Assembly: GCF_003129485.1 (NCBI RefSeq)
Contig: NZ_QFFG01000007.1
Coordinates: 1 to 64,000 of the forward strand
DNA from: Polaribacter aquimarinus
GTDB taxonomy: Bacteria; Bacteroidota; Bacteroidia; Flavobacteriales; Flavobacteriaceae
Direction of reading: 5' to 3'
Length of the DNA: 64,000 nt
Made by a program: the position numbers and the translations under genes. Position 1 is the first letter of the stretch. Every line of letters begins with the position of its first letter. Below are positions 35,162-43,885 of this stretch, piece by piece. Under the pieces are notes generated by a model. The model saw only the letters and a list, made by a program, of their open reading frames with translations, was not told the origin of the DNA and did no database searches.

Positions 35162-36009
35162 TTAAAGTTTTAAAAGCTGGATTTTATACAACTGTTCAAG
35201 ATATGGGCAGAATAGGTTTTGCTTCATTTGGAGTTCCTGTTTCAGGAGTAATGGATTCGTATTCTGCAAATATTGCCAATAGTATTTTAGATAATTCTAT
35301 AGATAGTGCGTTATTAGAAATAACTTTTGGAGGAACTAAAATCCAATTTTTAGCTGATACTTTCATTGCAATTTCTGGAGCTGATTTTAGCCCAGTTTTA
35401 AATCAACAAAAAATAAAACATAATACAAGAATAAAAATTAATTCAGGAGATGTTTTATCTTTTGGTAAGTTGAATTTTGGGGTTCGAAGTTATTTGGCTG
35501 TAAAAGGCGGTATCCAAACACCAAAAGTTTTAAATAGTAGAAGTCAATATCAAAGTATTACTAAAAATTTTAGATTACAAAAAGGTGATATTTTAAAAAT
35601 TGTGCCTTGTGTTGATGATACAAAATCAACAAATGCAACTGTAAAATTAAACCTACCCTACTTTACATCAACTGATGTAGAGTGTTTTGAAGGTCCAGAG
35701 TTTTATTTACTTTCTTTACAACAAAAAAAACAATTACTTAAAACTATGTTCAGAGTTTCTTCTGAAAATAGTAGAATGGGGTATCATTTAAAAGAAACTA
35801 TTCGAAATAATTTTCCTTCCATTCTAACCTCGGGAGTTGTACCAGGAACTGTGCAGCTGACACCTTCAGGAAAACTAATTGTTTTAATGAGAGATTGCCA
35901 GGTTACAGGTGGGTATCCTAGAATTTTACAACTTACTGAAAAAGCAATCAATAAAATGGCACAAAAAACTTTAAACGCTCAATTTAAATTTAGGTTGATT
36001 AATGCTTAA
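35158..36009 (+). CDS. pxpC: 5-oxoprolinase subunit C (KipA/AHS2, biotin-dependent carboxyltransferase-like)
   Basis: A 283-residue protein, a little shorter than E. coli PxpC. Landmarks are VLKAGFYTTVQDMGRIGFAS (residues 4-23), the GVPVSGVMDSYSANIAN segment after it, and the C-terminal TSGVVPGTVQLTPSGKLIVL with DCQVTGGYPRI. It completes the 5-oxoprolinase complex. Its ATG overlaps the pxpB stop. A hairpin terminator follows after 35 bases, closing the four-gene operon. Confidence 0.94.
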   Translation: MIKVLKAGFYTTVQDMGRIGFASFGVPVSGVMDSYSANIANSILDNSIDSALLEITFGGTKIQFLADTFIAISGADFSPVLNQQKIKHNTRIKINSGDVLSFGKLNFGVRSYLAVKGGIQTPKVLNSRSQYQSITKNFRLQKGDILKIVPCVDDTKSTNATVKLNLPYFTSTDVECFEGPEFYLLSLQQKKQLLKTMFRVSSENSRMGYHLKETIRNNFPSILTSGVVPGTVQLTPSGKLIVLMRDCQVTGGYPRILQLTEKAINKMAQKTLNAQFKFRLINA

Positions 36010-36043
36010 GTTAAATTTTGGTCAAATTACTTTTTCGGTAAAA

Positions 36044-36073
36044 AAAAAGTTAACGTTATCACGCTAACTTTTT
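36044..36073. terminator. Bidirectional terminator between pxpC and galE
   Basis: Stem AAAAAGTTA with TAACTTTTT, continued after one mismatch by CGT/ACG, spanning 36044-36056 and 36061-36073. The flanking A and T runs allow use from both convergent operons. Confidence 0.82.
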
Positions 36074-36076
36074 GTT

Positions 36077-37090
36077 TTATTTTTCTTGTTTTAGTTGCCA
36101 TTTCCAAGCGGCTTCCAAAGCTTCATCTAAAGTTTTTTTAGTTTTCCAGCCCAATTCTTTATTGGCAATTGTAGTGTCCGCATAAGCAGCAGTTACATCT
36201 CCTTCTCTTCTACCAACAATTTTATATTTTAGAGGTTTTCCAGAAGCCTTTTCAAATGCTTTTATTACTTCTAAAACTGTGCTTCCAGTTCCGGAACCAA
36301 CATTAAAAAACTCAAAGTTTATTTTATTTTTTTTATTAATTAGTCTTTTTAAAGCAGCGATATGAGCTTTAGCTAAATCTACAACATGAATATAATCACG
36401 AACAGCAGTACCATCTTTAGTTGGGTAATCATTTCCAAAAACAGATAACTCTTTTCTAATTCCGGCAGCAGTTTGAGTCACAAAAGGAATTAAATTTTGA
36501 GGAACACCTAGAGGTAATTCTCCAATTTTTACACTTTCATGTGCTCCAATTGGATTAAAATACCGCAGAGCTATAGCATTTAAGCCATAAGCTTTACAAC
36601 TTTCTTGAATAATTTCTTCTCCAATTTGTTTTGTATTTCCGTAGGGAGATTCAGCTTTTTTTATTGGTGCATTTTCAGTGATTGGTAATTCATCAGCTTG
36701 TCCATAAACCGTACAAGAAGAAGAGAAAATAAAATTGTCTATATTTCGATTTCTCATTTCTTGTAAAAGGTAAATTAAACTGCCAATATTGTTCTCATAA
36801 TAGTCAAGGGGTTTTCCAACACTTTCTCCAACTGCTTTATAAGCTGCAAAATGAATTATTCCATCTATAGTATTAGTATCAAAAAAGTGTTTTACCTCTT
36901 TTTTAATTTTTAAATCAATTTGATGGAAATCTGGTTTTATTCCAGTAATTTCTGTAATATTATCTAAAACATTAATTCTTGTATTAGATAAGTCGTCTAT
37001 GATAACTACATCAAAACCTTCATTTTGTAATTCAACAACGGTATGAGAGCCTATAAATCCTAATCCTCCTGTTACTAATATTCTTTTCAA
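36077..37090 (-). CDS. galE: UDP-glucose 4-epimerase
   Basis: A 337-residue short-chain dehydrogenase-type enzyme that interconverts UDP-glucose and UDP-galactose. The NAD loop is VTGGLGFIGSHTVVEL (5-20), the catalytic pair is in SSSCTVYG (Ser/Thr near 123) and YGNTKQIGE (YxxxK near 148-152), and the family block RYFNPIGAHESVKIGE is present. Length matches GalE. It is four bases downstream of a DegT-type aminotransferase gene, so the pair probably supplies sugar nucleotides for surface polysaccharide or lipopolysaccharide. A UDP-GlcNAc 4-epimerase activity cannot be excluded. Confidence 0.93.
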   Translation of the reverse strand: MKRILVTGGLGFIGSHTVVELQNEGFDVVIIDDLSNTRINVLDNITEITGIKPDFHQIDLKIKKEVKHFFDTNTIDGIIHFAAYKAVGESVGKPLDYYENNIGSLIYLLQEMRNRNIDNFIFSSSCTVYGQADELPITENAPIKKAESPYGNTKQIGEEIIQESCKAYGLNAIALRYFNPIGAHESVKIGELPLGVPQNLIPFVTQTAAGIRKELSVFGNDYPTKDGTAVRDYIHVVDLAKAHIAALKRLINKKNKINFEFFNVGSGTGSTVLEVIKAFEKASGKPLKYKIVGRREGDVTAAYADTTIANKELGWKTKKTLDEALEAAWKWQLKQEK

Positions 37091-37094
37091 AGTT

Positions 37095-38222
37095 TTAATT
37101 TAAATATTCTAAAAGAGAGCTAGTAATGTGTTTTAATTGATCTTGAGTTAGTTCGGTTTGCATAGGTAAAGAAATTACGCTTGCGCATAGTTTTTCTGTC
37201 ACAGGGAAATCTCCTTCTTTGTAGCGAGGATCAGTATATGCCTCTTGTAAGTGCAAAGGAATTGGGTAATATATCATTGCAGGAACCCCTTTTTCGGATA
37301 AAAAAGCTCTTAATTCATCTCTATTAACTCCATTTAACTGAAGTGTATATTGATGAAAAACATGATTTGAGTGAGAAACTCTTTTTGGAGTTTTCACTTT
37401 TGGATGATTAGCAAAAGCATTATCATAAAAATCAGCAGCTTTATTTCTTTCTGCAGAATAAGTGTCTAAATGCCTTAGTTTTATTCTTAAAATAGCAGCT
37501 TGGATAGAATCTAAACGAGAGTTAACACCAACTCTATCGTGAATATATTGTCTTGACTGTCCGTGGTTTGCTGTTTGCTTTAATTTTAGTGCTAGATCGT
37601 CATCATTGGTAAAAATTGCTCCTCCGTCACCATAACAACCTAAGTTTTTAGAAGGGAAAAAAGAAGTGCAACCAATAGTGCCAATTGTACCTACTTTTTG
37701 TGTTGATCCGTCTTTAAAAGTATAATCACATCCTATAGCCTGGGCAGTATCCTCAATGACATGTAAATTATGTTTTCGAGCCACCTCTGTTATAGCTTCC
37801 ATATTTGCTGCCTGTCCGAATAAATGAACAGGAACAATCGCTTTGGTTTTAGGTGTAATGGCTCTTTCTATTGCCTCTATATCGATATCAAAAGTGTCTT
37901 CATAAACATCAACTAAAACAGGTTTTAATTTTAAAAGAGCAATAACTTCGGCCGTAGCTACATAAGTAAAATCAGCAGTGATAACCTCGTCTCCAGGTTG
38001 TAAATCTAAAGCCATCATAGCAATTTGAAGAGCATCAGTTCCATTAGCACATGGTATTACATGCTTAACGCCTAAGTAGTTTTCTAACTCTTTTTGAAAA
38101 TTCTTAACTTCTGGGCCATTAATATATTGTGTAGATCTAATAACGTTTAAAACTGCAGCATCTATTTCTTCTTGAATTTTTTCATATTGACTCTTTAAGT
38201 CAACCATTTGTATTTTTTTCAT
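37095..38222 (-). CDS. DegT/DnrJ/EryC1/StrS-type PLP aminotransferase
   Basis: From the ATG at 38222 the product has 375 residues. It is a PLP-dependent sugar aminotransferase: the PLP lysine is in FFPSKNLGCYGDGGAIF, with ADFTYVATAEVIALL and VHLFGQAANMEAI as flanking conserved blocks and EDTAQAIG carrying the PLP-binding aspartate region. These enzymes transaminate UDP- or dTDP-linked keto-sugars. A TTG seven codons upstream is in frame, but it lies inside an exact -7 box, so the ATG is preferred. galE follows after four bases. The exact sugar is not predictable. Confidence 0.9.
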   Translation of the reverse strand: MKKIQMVDLKSQYEKIQEEIDAAVLNVIRSTQYINGPEVKNFQKELENYLGVKHVIPCANGTDALQIAMMALDLQPGDEVITADFTYVATAEVIALLKLKPVLVDVYEDTFDIDIEAIERAITPKTKAIVPVHLFGQAANMEAITEVARKHNLHVIEDTAQAIGCDYTFKDGSTQKVGTIGTIGCTSFFPSKNLGCYGDGGAIFTNDDDLALKLKQTANHGQSRQYIHDRVGVNSRLDSIQAAILRIKLRHLDTYSAERNKAADFYDNAFANHPKVKTPKRVSHSNHVFHQYTLQLNGVNRDELRAFLSEKGVPAMIYYPIPLHLQEAYTDPRYKEGDFPVTEKLCASVISLPMQTELTQDQLKHITSSLLEYLN

Positions 38223-38240
38223 AAGGACGATTTTGAGGTT

Positions 38241-38248
38241 CAAAAATA
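38241..38248 (-). promoter_or_regulatory. -7 promoter box for the aminotransferase-galE operon
   Basis: On the minus strand this reads TATTTTTG, exact TAnnTTTG, 19 bases ahead of the ATG at 38222. It includes the alternative TTG codon at 38243, which argues against that start. Confidence 0.5.
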
Positions 38249-38297
38249 CAAACTTCCTTTCATTTTTAATGTATGTATGCGTAAATAATAATTCTGT

Positions 38298-38305
38298 TAT
38301 CTTTG
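38298..38305 (+). promoter_or_regulatory. -7 promoter box for the penicillin acylase gene
   Basis: TATCTTTG, exact TAnnTTTG, 16 bases before the ATG at 38322. The divergent aminotransferase promoter is 50 bases away. Confidence 0.48.
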
Positions 38306-38321
38306 ATAAAAATCAATTTTT

Positions 38322-40706
38322 ATGAAGTTTTTGAAGCGTTTTTTAAGAATACTATTAATTCTTGTTTTATTGATGTTTATTTTAGGTTGGTTATACAGCA
38401 AATATGCGGCACCAAAATATTCAGGCGAGTTGGAGTTAAAAAATATTTCAGATAAAGTAACGGTTTATTTTGATGAAATAGGTGTGCCACATATTAATGC
38501 TCAAAACGAAAAAGATGCTTATGTTGCTTTAGGTTATGTTCATGCACAAGACAGATTGTGGCAAATGGAATTGATGCGAAGGATTGCATCCGGAAGATTG
38601 TCAGAGATTTTTGGAAAAGACTTGGTAAGAGTAGATCAGTTTTTTGGTGGTTTAGGTATTGAAGAAGCTGCTAAAAAAACGATTAAGAAATTAGATACAA
38701 CTTCGCAAGCTTATCTATTAAGTGAAGCCTATTTAAAAGGCGTGAATCAATTTTTAGAAGAAGGAAAAACACCTATAGAATTTTATATGGTTGGTGTGAA
38801 AAAAGAAAAATACACAATGAAAGATATTTACAATGTCTTTGGGTATATGTCTTTTAGTTTTGCAGTTGCGCACAAAACAGATCCTTTGTTAACTGAAATT
38901 AAAGAGAAACTAGGAAATGCTCATTTACAAGAATTGATGAGCACTTACAGTGAAAATTTAACCATTAACAAAACATATAATCCGAAAAAGATTGAAGCTA
39001 CTTTTTCTAAAACTGTAAGTGCGATTATGAATGATTTACCTGTTTCTCCTTTTATAGGGAGTAATTCTTGGGTAATTGCACCAGGGAAAACCAAAAACGC
39101 AAAAGTAATCTTTTCTAACGATCCTCACATTGCGTTTGCACAACCTTCTGTATGGTATCAAAACCATATAAAAACTCCTGAGTACGAAATTTACGGATAC
39201 AATATTGCGTTGATGCCTTTTCCTTTATTAGGTCATAATCGTGAGTATGCATACGGATTAACAATGTTAGCTAACGACGATTTAAATTTTTATATAGAAA
39301 AAGAAAACCCAGAAAATACTTTAGAATATCAAACTAAAGAAGGTTTAAAAAAATATGAAATCAGAAATAAAACCATAAAAATTAAAGGTGAAGCTGATAC
39401 CACTTTTCAAGTAAAGGTAAGTAAACACGGGCCAATTATGAATGGTTTAATTGAGCATGTTATCGATGATCGTCCCATAGCAATGAATTGGATTTACACA
39501 CAGTTGCCAAATGAAATGTTGGAGGTTTCTTACGGAATATCGCATTCTAAATCTTTGAGTGATTTTAAAACATCTGTTGCTAAAATTCATGCTCCAGGTT
39601 TAAACGTAATGTATGGAGATGCAAAAGATAATATTGGTTGGTTTTCATCAGCAAAACTCTATCAATTAAGAGATTCGTTATCATCTAAATTATATTTAGA
39701 TGGAGCATCAGGAAAAGATGAAATTGTAGAGTTTTTACCTTTTAAAGAAAATCCACAAGCGATAAATCCTCCAAGTAATTTTGTGTATTCTGCAAATCAT
39801 CAACCAGATTCTGTTAGAGGGAAATTGTATCCAGGATATTATCAACCGCAAGATAGATCTAAGAGAATAGTTGAATTATTAAAACCTAAAAACGATTTTA
39901 CTAAAGAAGATGTTATGAAAATGATTTATGATGTAAAATCATCAACAGCATCAGAAATTGGTAGAAATTTGTTGAAAAGTGTTGATAAAAATTCTCTATC
40001 AGTTTCAGGTAGAAAAGCGTTTTCTATTTTAGAAAAATGGAATGGAACGCATTTAAAAACTTCTGTAGCACCAACCATTTATAACCGATTTTTATTTGAA
40101 TTTTTAAAGAATACATATAAAGATGAGTTAGGTGGTAGTTTTGATTTGTTTATCAATTCGCAATTACAAGATCAAGTATTAGTCACGCAAGTTGAAAGAG
40201 AAAATTCAGTTTGGTGGGATGATATTTCGACCATAGATAAAGTGGAAACAAAAGAAGAGGTTATTAATACATCTTTTAAAAATACCATTTCTTTTTTACA
40301 AAATCAATTAGGAGAAAACATAGATAATTGGACTTGGAACAGAGTGATATCTATAGAATATGAACACGCAATAGGAAAAGCAGGAGGACTGTTGCGTAAA
40401 TTGTTTAATGTGGGGCCTTTTGAAACTATTGGCGGAAATGAAGTCATCAATAACCAGATTTTTAAGTTGGATAGTACAGGAGTGTATAAAGTTACTGCAG
40501 GACCTTCAACAAGAAGAGTGATTGATTTTTCTGATATAGAAAACAGTGTATCTATTTTGCCTACAGGACAATCTGGAAATGTTTTTAGTGAATATTACAA
40601 AGATCAAACTCAAAAATATTTAAATGGCGAGTTTGTAAAAATGAAATTGAATCAAGTTGAAATTCAAAAAAGTGAGAATGTTTTGGTTTTGAAGCCTAAA
40701 AATTAG
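38322..40706 (+). CDS. Penicillin acylase family (S45) Ntn-hydrolase
   Basis: A 794-residue precursor. Residues 1-24 are a signal or anchor helix (FLRILLILVLLMFILGWLY). An alpha-chain region follows (GVPHINAQNEKDAYVALGYV and HAQDRLWQMELMRR are typical). The beta chain should begin at S247 in GSNSWVIAPGKT, the Ntn nucleophile exposed by self-cleavage. The downstream FSNDPHIAF and LPLLGHNREYAYGLTMLAND-like segments fit the family. Such enzymes hydrolyse acyl-amides such as penicillins or N-acyl homoserine lactones; the natural substrate here is unknown. Its stop overlaps the 3' end of the convergent secreted-protein gene by four bases. Confidence 0.92.
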   Translation: MKFLKRFLRILLILVLLMFILGWLYSKYAAPKYSGELELKNISDKVTVYFDEIGVPHINAQNEKDAYVALGYVHAQDRLWQMELMRRIASGRLSEIFGKDLVRVDQFFGGLGIEEAAKKTIKKLDTTSQAYLLSEAYLKGVNQFLEEGKTPIEFYMVGVKKEKYTMKDIYNVFGYMSFSFAVAHKTDPLLTEIKEKLGNAHLQELMSTYSENLTINKTYNPKKIEATFSKTVSAIMNDLPVSPFIGSNSWVIAPGKTKNAKVIFSNDPHIAFAQPSVWYQNHIKTPEYEIYGYNIALMPFPLLGHNREYAYGLTMLANDDLNFYIEKENPENTLEYQTKEGLKKYEIRNKTIKIKGEADTTFQVKVSKHGPIMNGLIEHVIDDRPIAMNWIYTQLPNEMLEVSYGISHSKSLSDFKTSVAKIHAPGLNVMYGDAKDNIGWFSSAKLYQLRDSLSSKLYLDGASGKDEIVEFLPFKENPQAINPPSNFVYSANHQPDSVRGKLYPGYYQPQDRSKRIVELLKPKNDFTKEDVMKMIYDVKSSTASEIGRNLLKSVDKNSLSVSGRKAFSILEKWNGTHLKTSVAPTIYNRFLFEFLKNTYKDELGGSFDLFINSQLQDQVLVTQVERENSVWWDDISTIDKVETKEEVINTSFKNTISFLQNQLGENIDNWTWNRVISIEYEHAIGKAGGLLRKLFNVGPFETIGGNEVINNQIFKLDSTGVYKVTAGPSTRRVIDFSDIENSVSILPTGQSGNVFSEYYKDQTQKYLNGEFVKMKLNQVEIQKSENVLVLKPKN

Positions 40707-41341
40707 TTTTTTGGCATTTTAATTATAGGGAAATCAGGCTTTTTAAAAATATTGATATCTAACTTTTTTTGGACTACAGATATCAATTCTGTATAACTTT
40801 TGTAGTCCTCAACATCGGAAATTGAAATAATAGGAAGAGCTCCATTAGTTTTTTCTGTAAAAAAATCCCATAATCCCATTTTATGATTTTCAAAGGTTTT
40901 TGAGTCACATGTTAAGTCATTACTATAAAAATACTGATGAAAGCCTTTGTTGGTTTTAATTTCTAGTAATTTACATTTATACCCAAGAATGCTCTTCTTA
41001 GTTTTTTTAATTTTAAAAGAAATTATTTTTTCTTCTCTAACATTTGTTAAAGAATACATCAATGAGTTTATACCTTTCATTTTGGTAAAAAGAGTGTCTC
41101 TACCTTGGTAATAAGTTGTCATTTCTAATAAACCATTCAATTCTGATTTATAGTTTTTTCCTTTTAAGTAGTAGGTTTGTTGGTTACCCATATATTGTTC
41201 TGATTGTTTATCAGTTAGCTTTCCTGTCTTATCTTGAAACTTCATTTTGAAAGTTAAAATTCCTTCAAAATATTCTTGAGACTGTACTAAAAAGGAGTTG
41301 GATAAAAATAATATAGTTAAAAGGAGTTGGAATTTTTTCAT
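40703..41341 (-). CDS. Secreted protein of unknown function, distantly GLPGLI-like
   Basis: From the ATG at 41341 the protein has 212 residues with a signal peptide ending near residue 21 (MKKFQLLLTILFLSNSFLVQ). The mature part begins EYFEGILTFKMKF, the same pattern (QxxxGxxTYK) as GLPGLI proteins, has a G-YKC-K segment like their central motif, and contains GALPIISIS where GLPGLILEI would be expected. So it may be a divergent relative, but the signature itself is absent. An in-frame extension to 41395 overlaps the nitroreductase gene and lacks support. Function unknown; likely periplasmic or exported. Confidence 0.75.
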   Translation of the reverse strand: MKKFQLLLTILFLSNSFLVQSQEYFEGILTFKMKFQDKTGKLTDKQSEQYMGNQQTYYLKGKNYKSELNGLLEMTTYYQGRDTLFTKMKGINSLMYSLTNVREEKIISFKIKKTKKSILGYKCKLLEIKTNKGFHQYFYSNDLTCDSKTFENHKMGLWDFFTEKTNGALPIISISDVEDYKSYTELISVVQKKLDINIFKKPDFPIIKMPKN

Positions 41342-41369
41342 TTTGAATTTTTTTGTAAAAGTATAAATT

Positions 41370-42107
41370 TTACACCTCTTTATATACTTCCTCAAAAGGA
41401 ATTCGAAAACGTTCTCCGTAAACGCCTTTTTCGGTTCTAATGCCGCAAGAAACTATCATGTTAATTTCTGAACCAAAAGGCAAGCCTAATAAGTTTTTAA
41501 CGCGCCAAGTATCAGAACCTTCCATTGGGCAAGTATCTAAACCTTCAGCCGCCATAGAAATCATAAAGTTTTGAGCGGCTAAACCACAGGTTTTATGAGC
41601 TACAATACGCATATCACTTTTTCTAACTTCTCTATACATAGGTTTAAAAAGCCCGATAGTAGAAACCATTAAATATTTTACAAAACCAAAAATTCCTAAA
41701 AATTCTGAATAAGCAAACGGAATGATTTTACCATAATAATTACGAGCCACTTTTTCTCTGCTACTTTGTGCTGATTTTGGATTGTTTTTTCCAAAAACGG
41801 AATCCATATAATCTAAATTCGATTTTGCTCTTTTCTTCCATAAATCTTTTCGAACTACAAATACCACCAATTGTTGCGCAGTTTTTGCTGCGTTTTGGTT
41901 GAAACAAAATGGCGCAATTTTATCAATAATATCTTTGGATGTAATATGATAAAATTCCCACAATTGCATATTACTACTGTTAGGTGCCAATGCTGCTTGT
42001 TCTAAGCATTTTTTTACAATGTTTTTATCAATGGGTTTTTCGGTATCAAAAACTCTAACTGATCTTCTGTAATGTATGGCTTCTGAAACTGTTTTTTCTT
42101 GACTCAT
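41370..42107 (-). CDS. Nitroreductase-family flavoprotein
   Basis: A 245-residue protein of the nitroreductase fold. The FMN-phosphate segment HYRRSVRVFD (12-21), the AALAPNSSNMQLWEFYHI block, and the later CGLAAQNFMISMAAEGLDTC and PFGSEINMIVSCG segments are family marks. It should use FMN and NAD(P)H to reduce nitro, quinone or related substrates. It starts on the base after the alkB stop, so it is in an operon with the alkane hydroxylase-like gene. A role as electron carrier for it, or in reducing its products, is possible but not shown. Confidence 0.88.
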   Translation of the reverse strand: MSQEKTVSEAIHYRRSVRVFDTEKPIDKNIVKKCLEQAALAPNSSNMQLWEFYHITSKDIIDKIAPFCFNQNAAKTAQQLVVFVVRKDLWKKRAKSNLDYMDSVFGKNNPKSAQSSREKVARNYYGKIIPFAYSEFLGIFGFVKYLMVSTIGLFKPMYREVRKSDMRIVAHKTCGLAAQNFMISMAAEGLDTCPMEGSDTWRVKNLLGLPFGSEINMIVSCGIRTEKGVYGERFRIPFEEVYKEV

Positions 42108-43145
42108 TTAGTTAGAAAGTTTTTTAATTTTAGTATTCATCACCCAAAACCATAAAGGCGGAAAGAGTGAAAGCAACATCATTCCTGGGTAACCTGTGGG
42201 CATTTGCGGACTTTCAGGCAATGATTTTAATAATTGATAATGTTTTGCACCATTATAATGATGATCTGAATGACGTGATAAATTAAACAATAATGCTTGT
42301 CCAACTTGATGGTCGGAATTCCAAGAGTGATTTCGTTGCACACGTTCATATCGTCCGTTTTCTTTTTTGTTTCTCAATAAACCATAATGCTCTATATAGT
42401 TTACGGTTTCTAGTAAAACAATCCCAGTAATTGCGGTAGCAACAAATGCAAACAATACAAATTGTCCGTAGAAAAGGTAAATTAAGCCTAATAAAATAAT
42501 ATTGCAAAATGTGTAAATAATCATCCTATTTTGATGATGAAACCAACTTCTATTTTCATTTTTCATTCGTTTGTTTTCGAGTTTCCAAGCTTGGATGTAA
42601 CTAGAAATATGAGAACGAATCCAAAAGAGATAAATAATTTCATTTTTTCTTGCCGTAGCTGCATCTTCAGGAGTAGCAACATTAAAATGATGGCCCGCAT
42701 TATGATAAGGTAAAAAGTGGGTGTTTAAAGAAGTTAAGAGTAACATTTCACCTATAAATTCATCAACTCTGTTGTTTCTATGCCCTAATTCGTGACCAAC
42801 ATTTATTCCAATAACACCACATAATATTCCCATTGCTAAAATTCTTCCTGTAATCTCTGAATTCGTTAAGTTGGGTTCTTGAATACTTTCAAAAAACAAT
42901 AGTAGAAATAGTATTTGAATAGGTAAAGTTGCATATAATAAATAGGTATACAACTTGTTCTCTTTTTCTTTTTTTTCTTCTTCTTTAGAGAAGTTGTTTT
43001 TATTGGGCTTGATAAAAAGTTCTAAAAAAGGGATAAAAATAAATACAAAAATGATTGGGATGTATGTCATCCATCCTTTACTAGTAAATGAAATGTATGC
43101 TATTACAGGTAATATTAAAACTGAGAAATATTTTAAAGCTTTCAT
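42108..43145 (-). CDS. alkB: Alkane 1-monooxygenase (AlkB-like non-haem di-iron hydroxylase)
   Basis: A 345-residue integral membrane protein with about six hydrophobic helices. The histidine motifs that bind the two irons are all visible: HELGHR, HNAGHH, and SRHSDHH, with the AlkB signature NYIEHYGLLR. AlkB hydroxylates medium-chain alkanes at the terminal carbon, using electrons from rubredoxin; no rubredoxin gene is in this window. Related membrane hydroxylases act on fatty acids or sterols, so the substrate is uncertain. A perfect 22-base palindrome overlaps the start codon. The nitroreductase gene follows at once. AlkB has been reported in marine Flavobacteriia and it fits hydrocarbon use at sea (inference). 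Confidence 0.9.
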   Translation of the reverse strand: MKALKYFSVLILPVIAYISFTSKGWMTYIPIIFVFIFIPFLELFIKPNKNNFSKEEEKKEKENKLYTYLLYATLPIQILFLLLFFESIQEPNLTNSEITGRILAMGILCGVIGINVGHELGHRNNRVDEFIGEMLLLTSLNTHFLPYHNAGHHFNVATPEDAATARKNEIIYLFWIRSHISSYIQAWKLENKRMKNENRSWFHHQNRMIIYTFCNIILLGLIYLFYGQFVLFAFVATAITGIVLLETVNYIEHYGLLRNKKENGRYERVQRNHSWNSDHQVGQALLFNLSRHSDHHYNGAKHYQLLKSLPESPQMPTGYPGMMLLSLFPPLWFWVMNTKIKKLSN

Positions 43146-43166
43146 TTAGAAAATTAATTTTCTAAA
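43145..43166. repeat. Perfect 22-base palindrome overlapping the alkB start
   Basis: TTTAGAAAATT (43145-43155) is followed at once by its reverse complement (43156-43166). It includes the last base of the alkB start codon and overlaps a -7-like sequence TATCTTTA (minus, 43163-43170). No T run follows on the minus strand, so it is not an obvious terminator. Position suggests an operator or a site of mRNA structure at the ribosome start. Confidence 0.6.
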
Positions 43167-43174
43167 GATACCAT

Positions 43175-43861
43175 TTAGTTACAAGCGTTCCAAATGACAT
43201 CATTTGGAGTGGGAGCAATAATTTTGATAGTTTCTTTGCTCACAGGATGTGTAAATTGAATTTTTCTGGCATGTAAATGTATGCTGCCATCTTTATTACT
43301 TCTTGGAAAACCATATTTTAAATCGCCTTTAATAGTGCAACCAATAGATGATAGTTGTGTGCGAATTTGATGATGTCTTCCAGTTTCTAAATCAATTTCT
43401 AATAAAGAATAATTTTCTAATTTTTTGATTACTTGATAATGTAAAACAGCTCTCTTACTTCCGGTAATTTCTTTTTGAAAAGCGGATGATTTATTATTTT
43501 TTGGATTCTTTTTTAAAAAATTGATTAACGTATCTTTTTCTTTGTTAGGATGATTCTTTACAACCGCCCAATAGGTTTTGTGAATCGTTTTGTCACGCAA
43601 CATCTTATTTAGACGTTCTAGAGCTTTAGAGGTTCTAGCAAAAATAATAATCCCAGAAGTAGGTCTGTCCAAACGATGTACAACGCCTATAAATACATTA
43701 CCAGGTTTGTTGTATTTATTTTTAATGTATTCTTTTACAACGTCACTTAAAGGTTTGTCTCCAGTTTTATCACCTTGTGTAATGTCGCCAGCTCTTTTAT
43801 TCACAATTATAATGTGATTATCTTCAAATAAAACCTGTAAATTTTCTTTGTTAGACTGCAT
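43175..43861 (-). CDS. RluA-family pseudouridine synthase
   Basis: A 228-residue pseudouridine synthase with the catalytic block HRLDRPTSGIIIFART (catalytic aspartate in HRLD, near residues 61-76), followed by ETGRHHQIRTQL. It lacks the N-terminal S4 domain found in RluC and RluD, so it is of the short RluA/TruC type and modifies uridine in rRNA or tRNA. It is upstream of alkB on the same strand by about 29 bases. Specific target site cannot be assigned. Confidence 0.93.
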   Translation of the reverse strand: MQSNKENLQVLFEDNHIIIVNKRAGDITQGDKTGDKPLSDVVKEYIKNKYNKPGNVFIGVVHRLDRPTSGIIIFARTSKALERLNKMLRDKTIHKTYWAVVKNHPNKEKDTLINFLKKNPKNNKSSAFQKEITGSKRAVLHYQVIKKLENYSLLEIDLETGRHHQIRTQLSSIGCTIKGDLKYGFPRSNKDGSIHLHARKIQFTHPVSKETIKIIAPTPNDVIWNACN

Positions 43862-43885
43862 CTGTCCTTAATTAATGAAGAAAAG

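Noticed and set aside
41342..41395. Upstream extension of the small secreted protein by 18 codons
   Set aside because: It overlaps the end of the nitroreductase gene and would place a charged stretch before an otherwise perfect signal peptide.
43145..43166. Terminator for the pseudouridine synthase gene
   Set aside because: The palindrome lies downstream of that gene on the minus strand, but no T run follows and it has no loop, so an operator is more likely.
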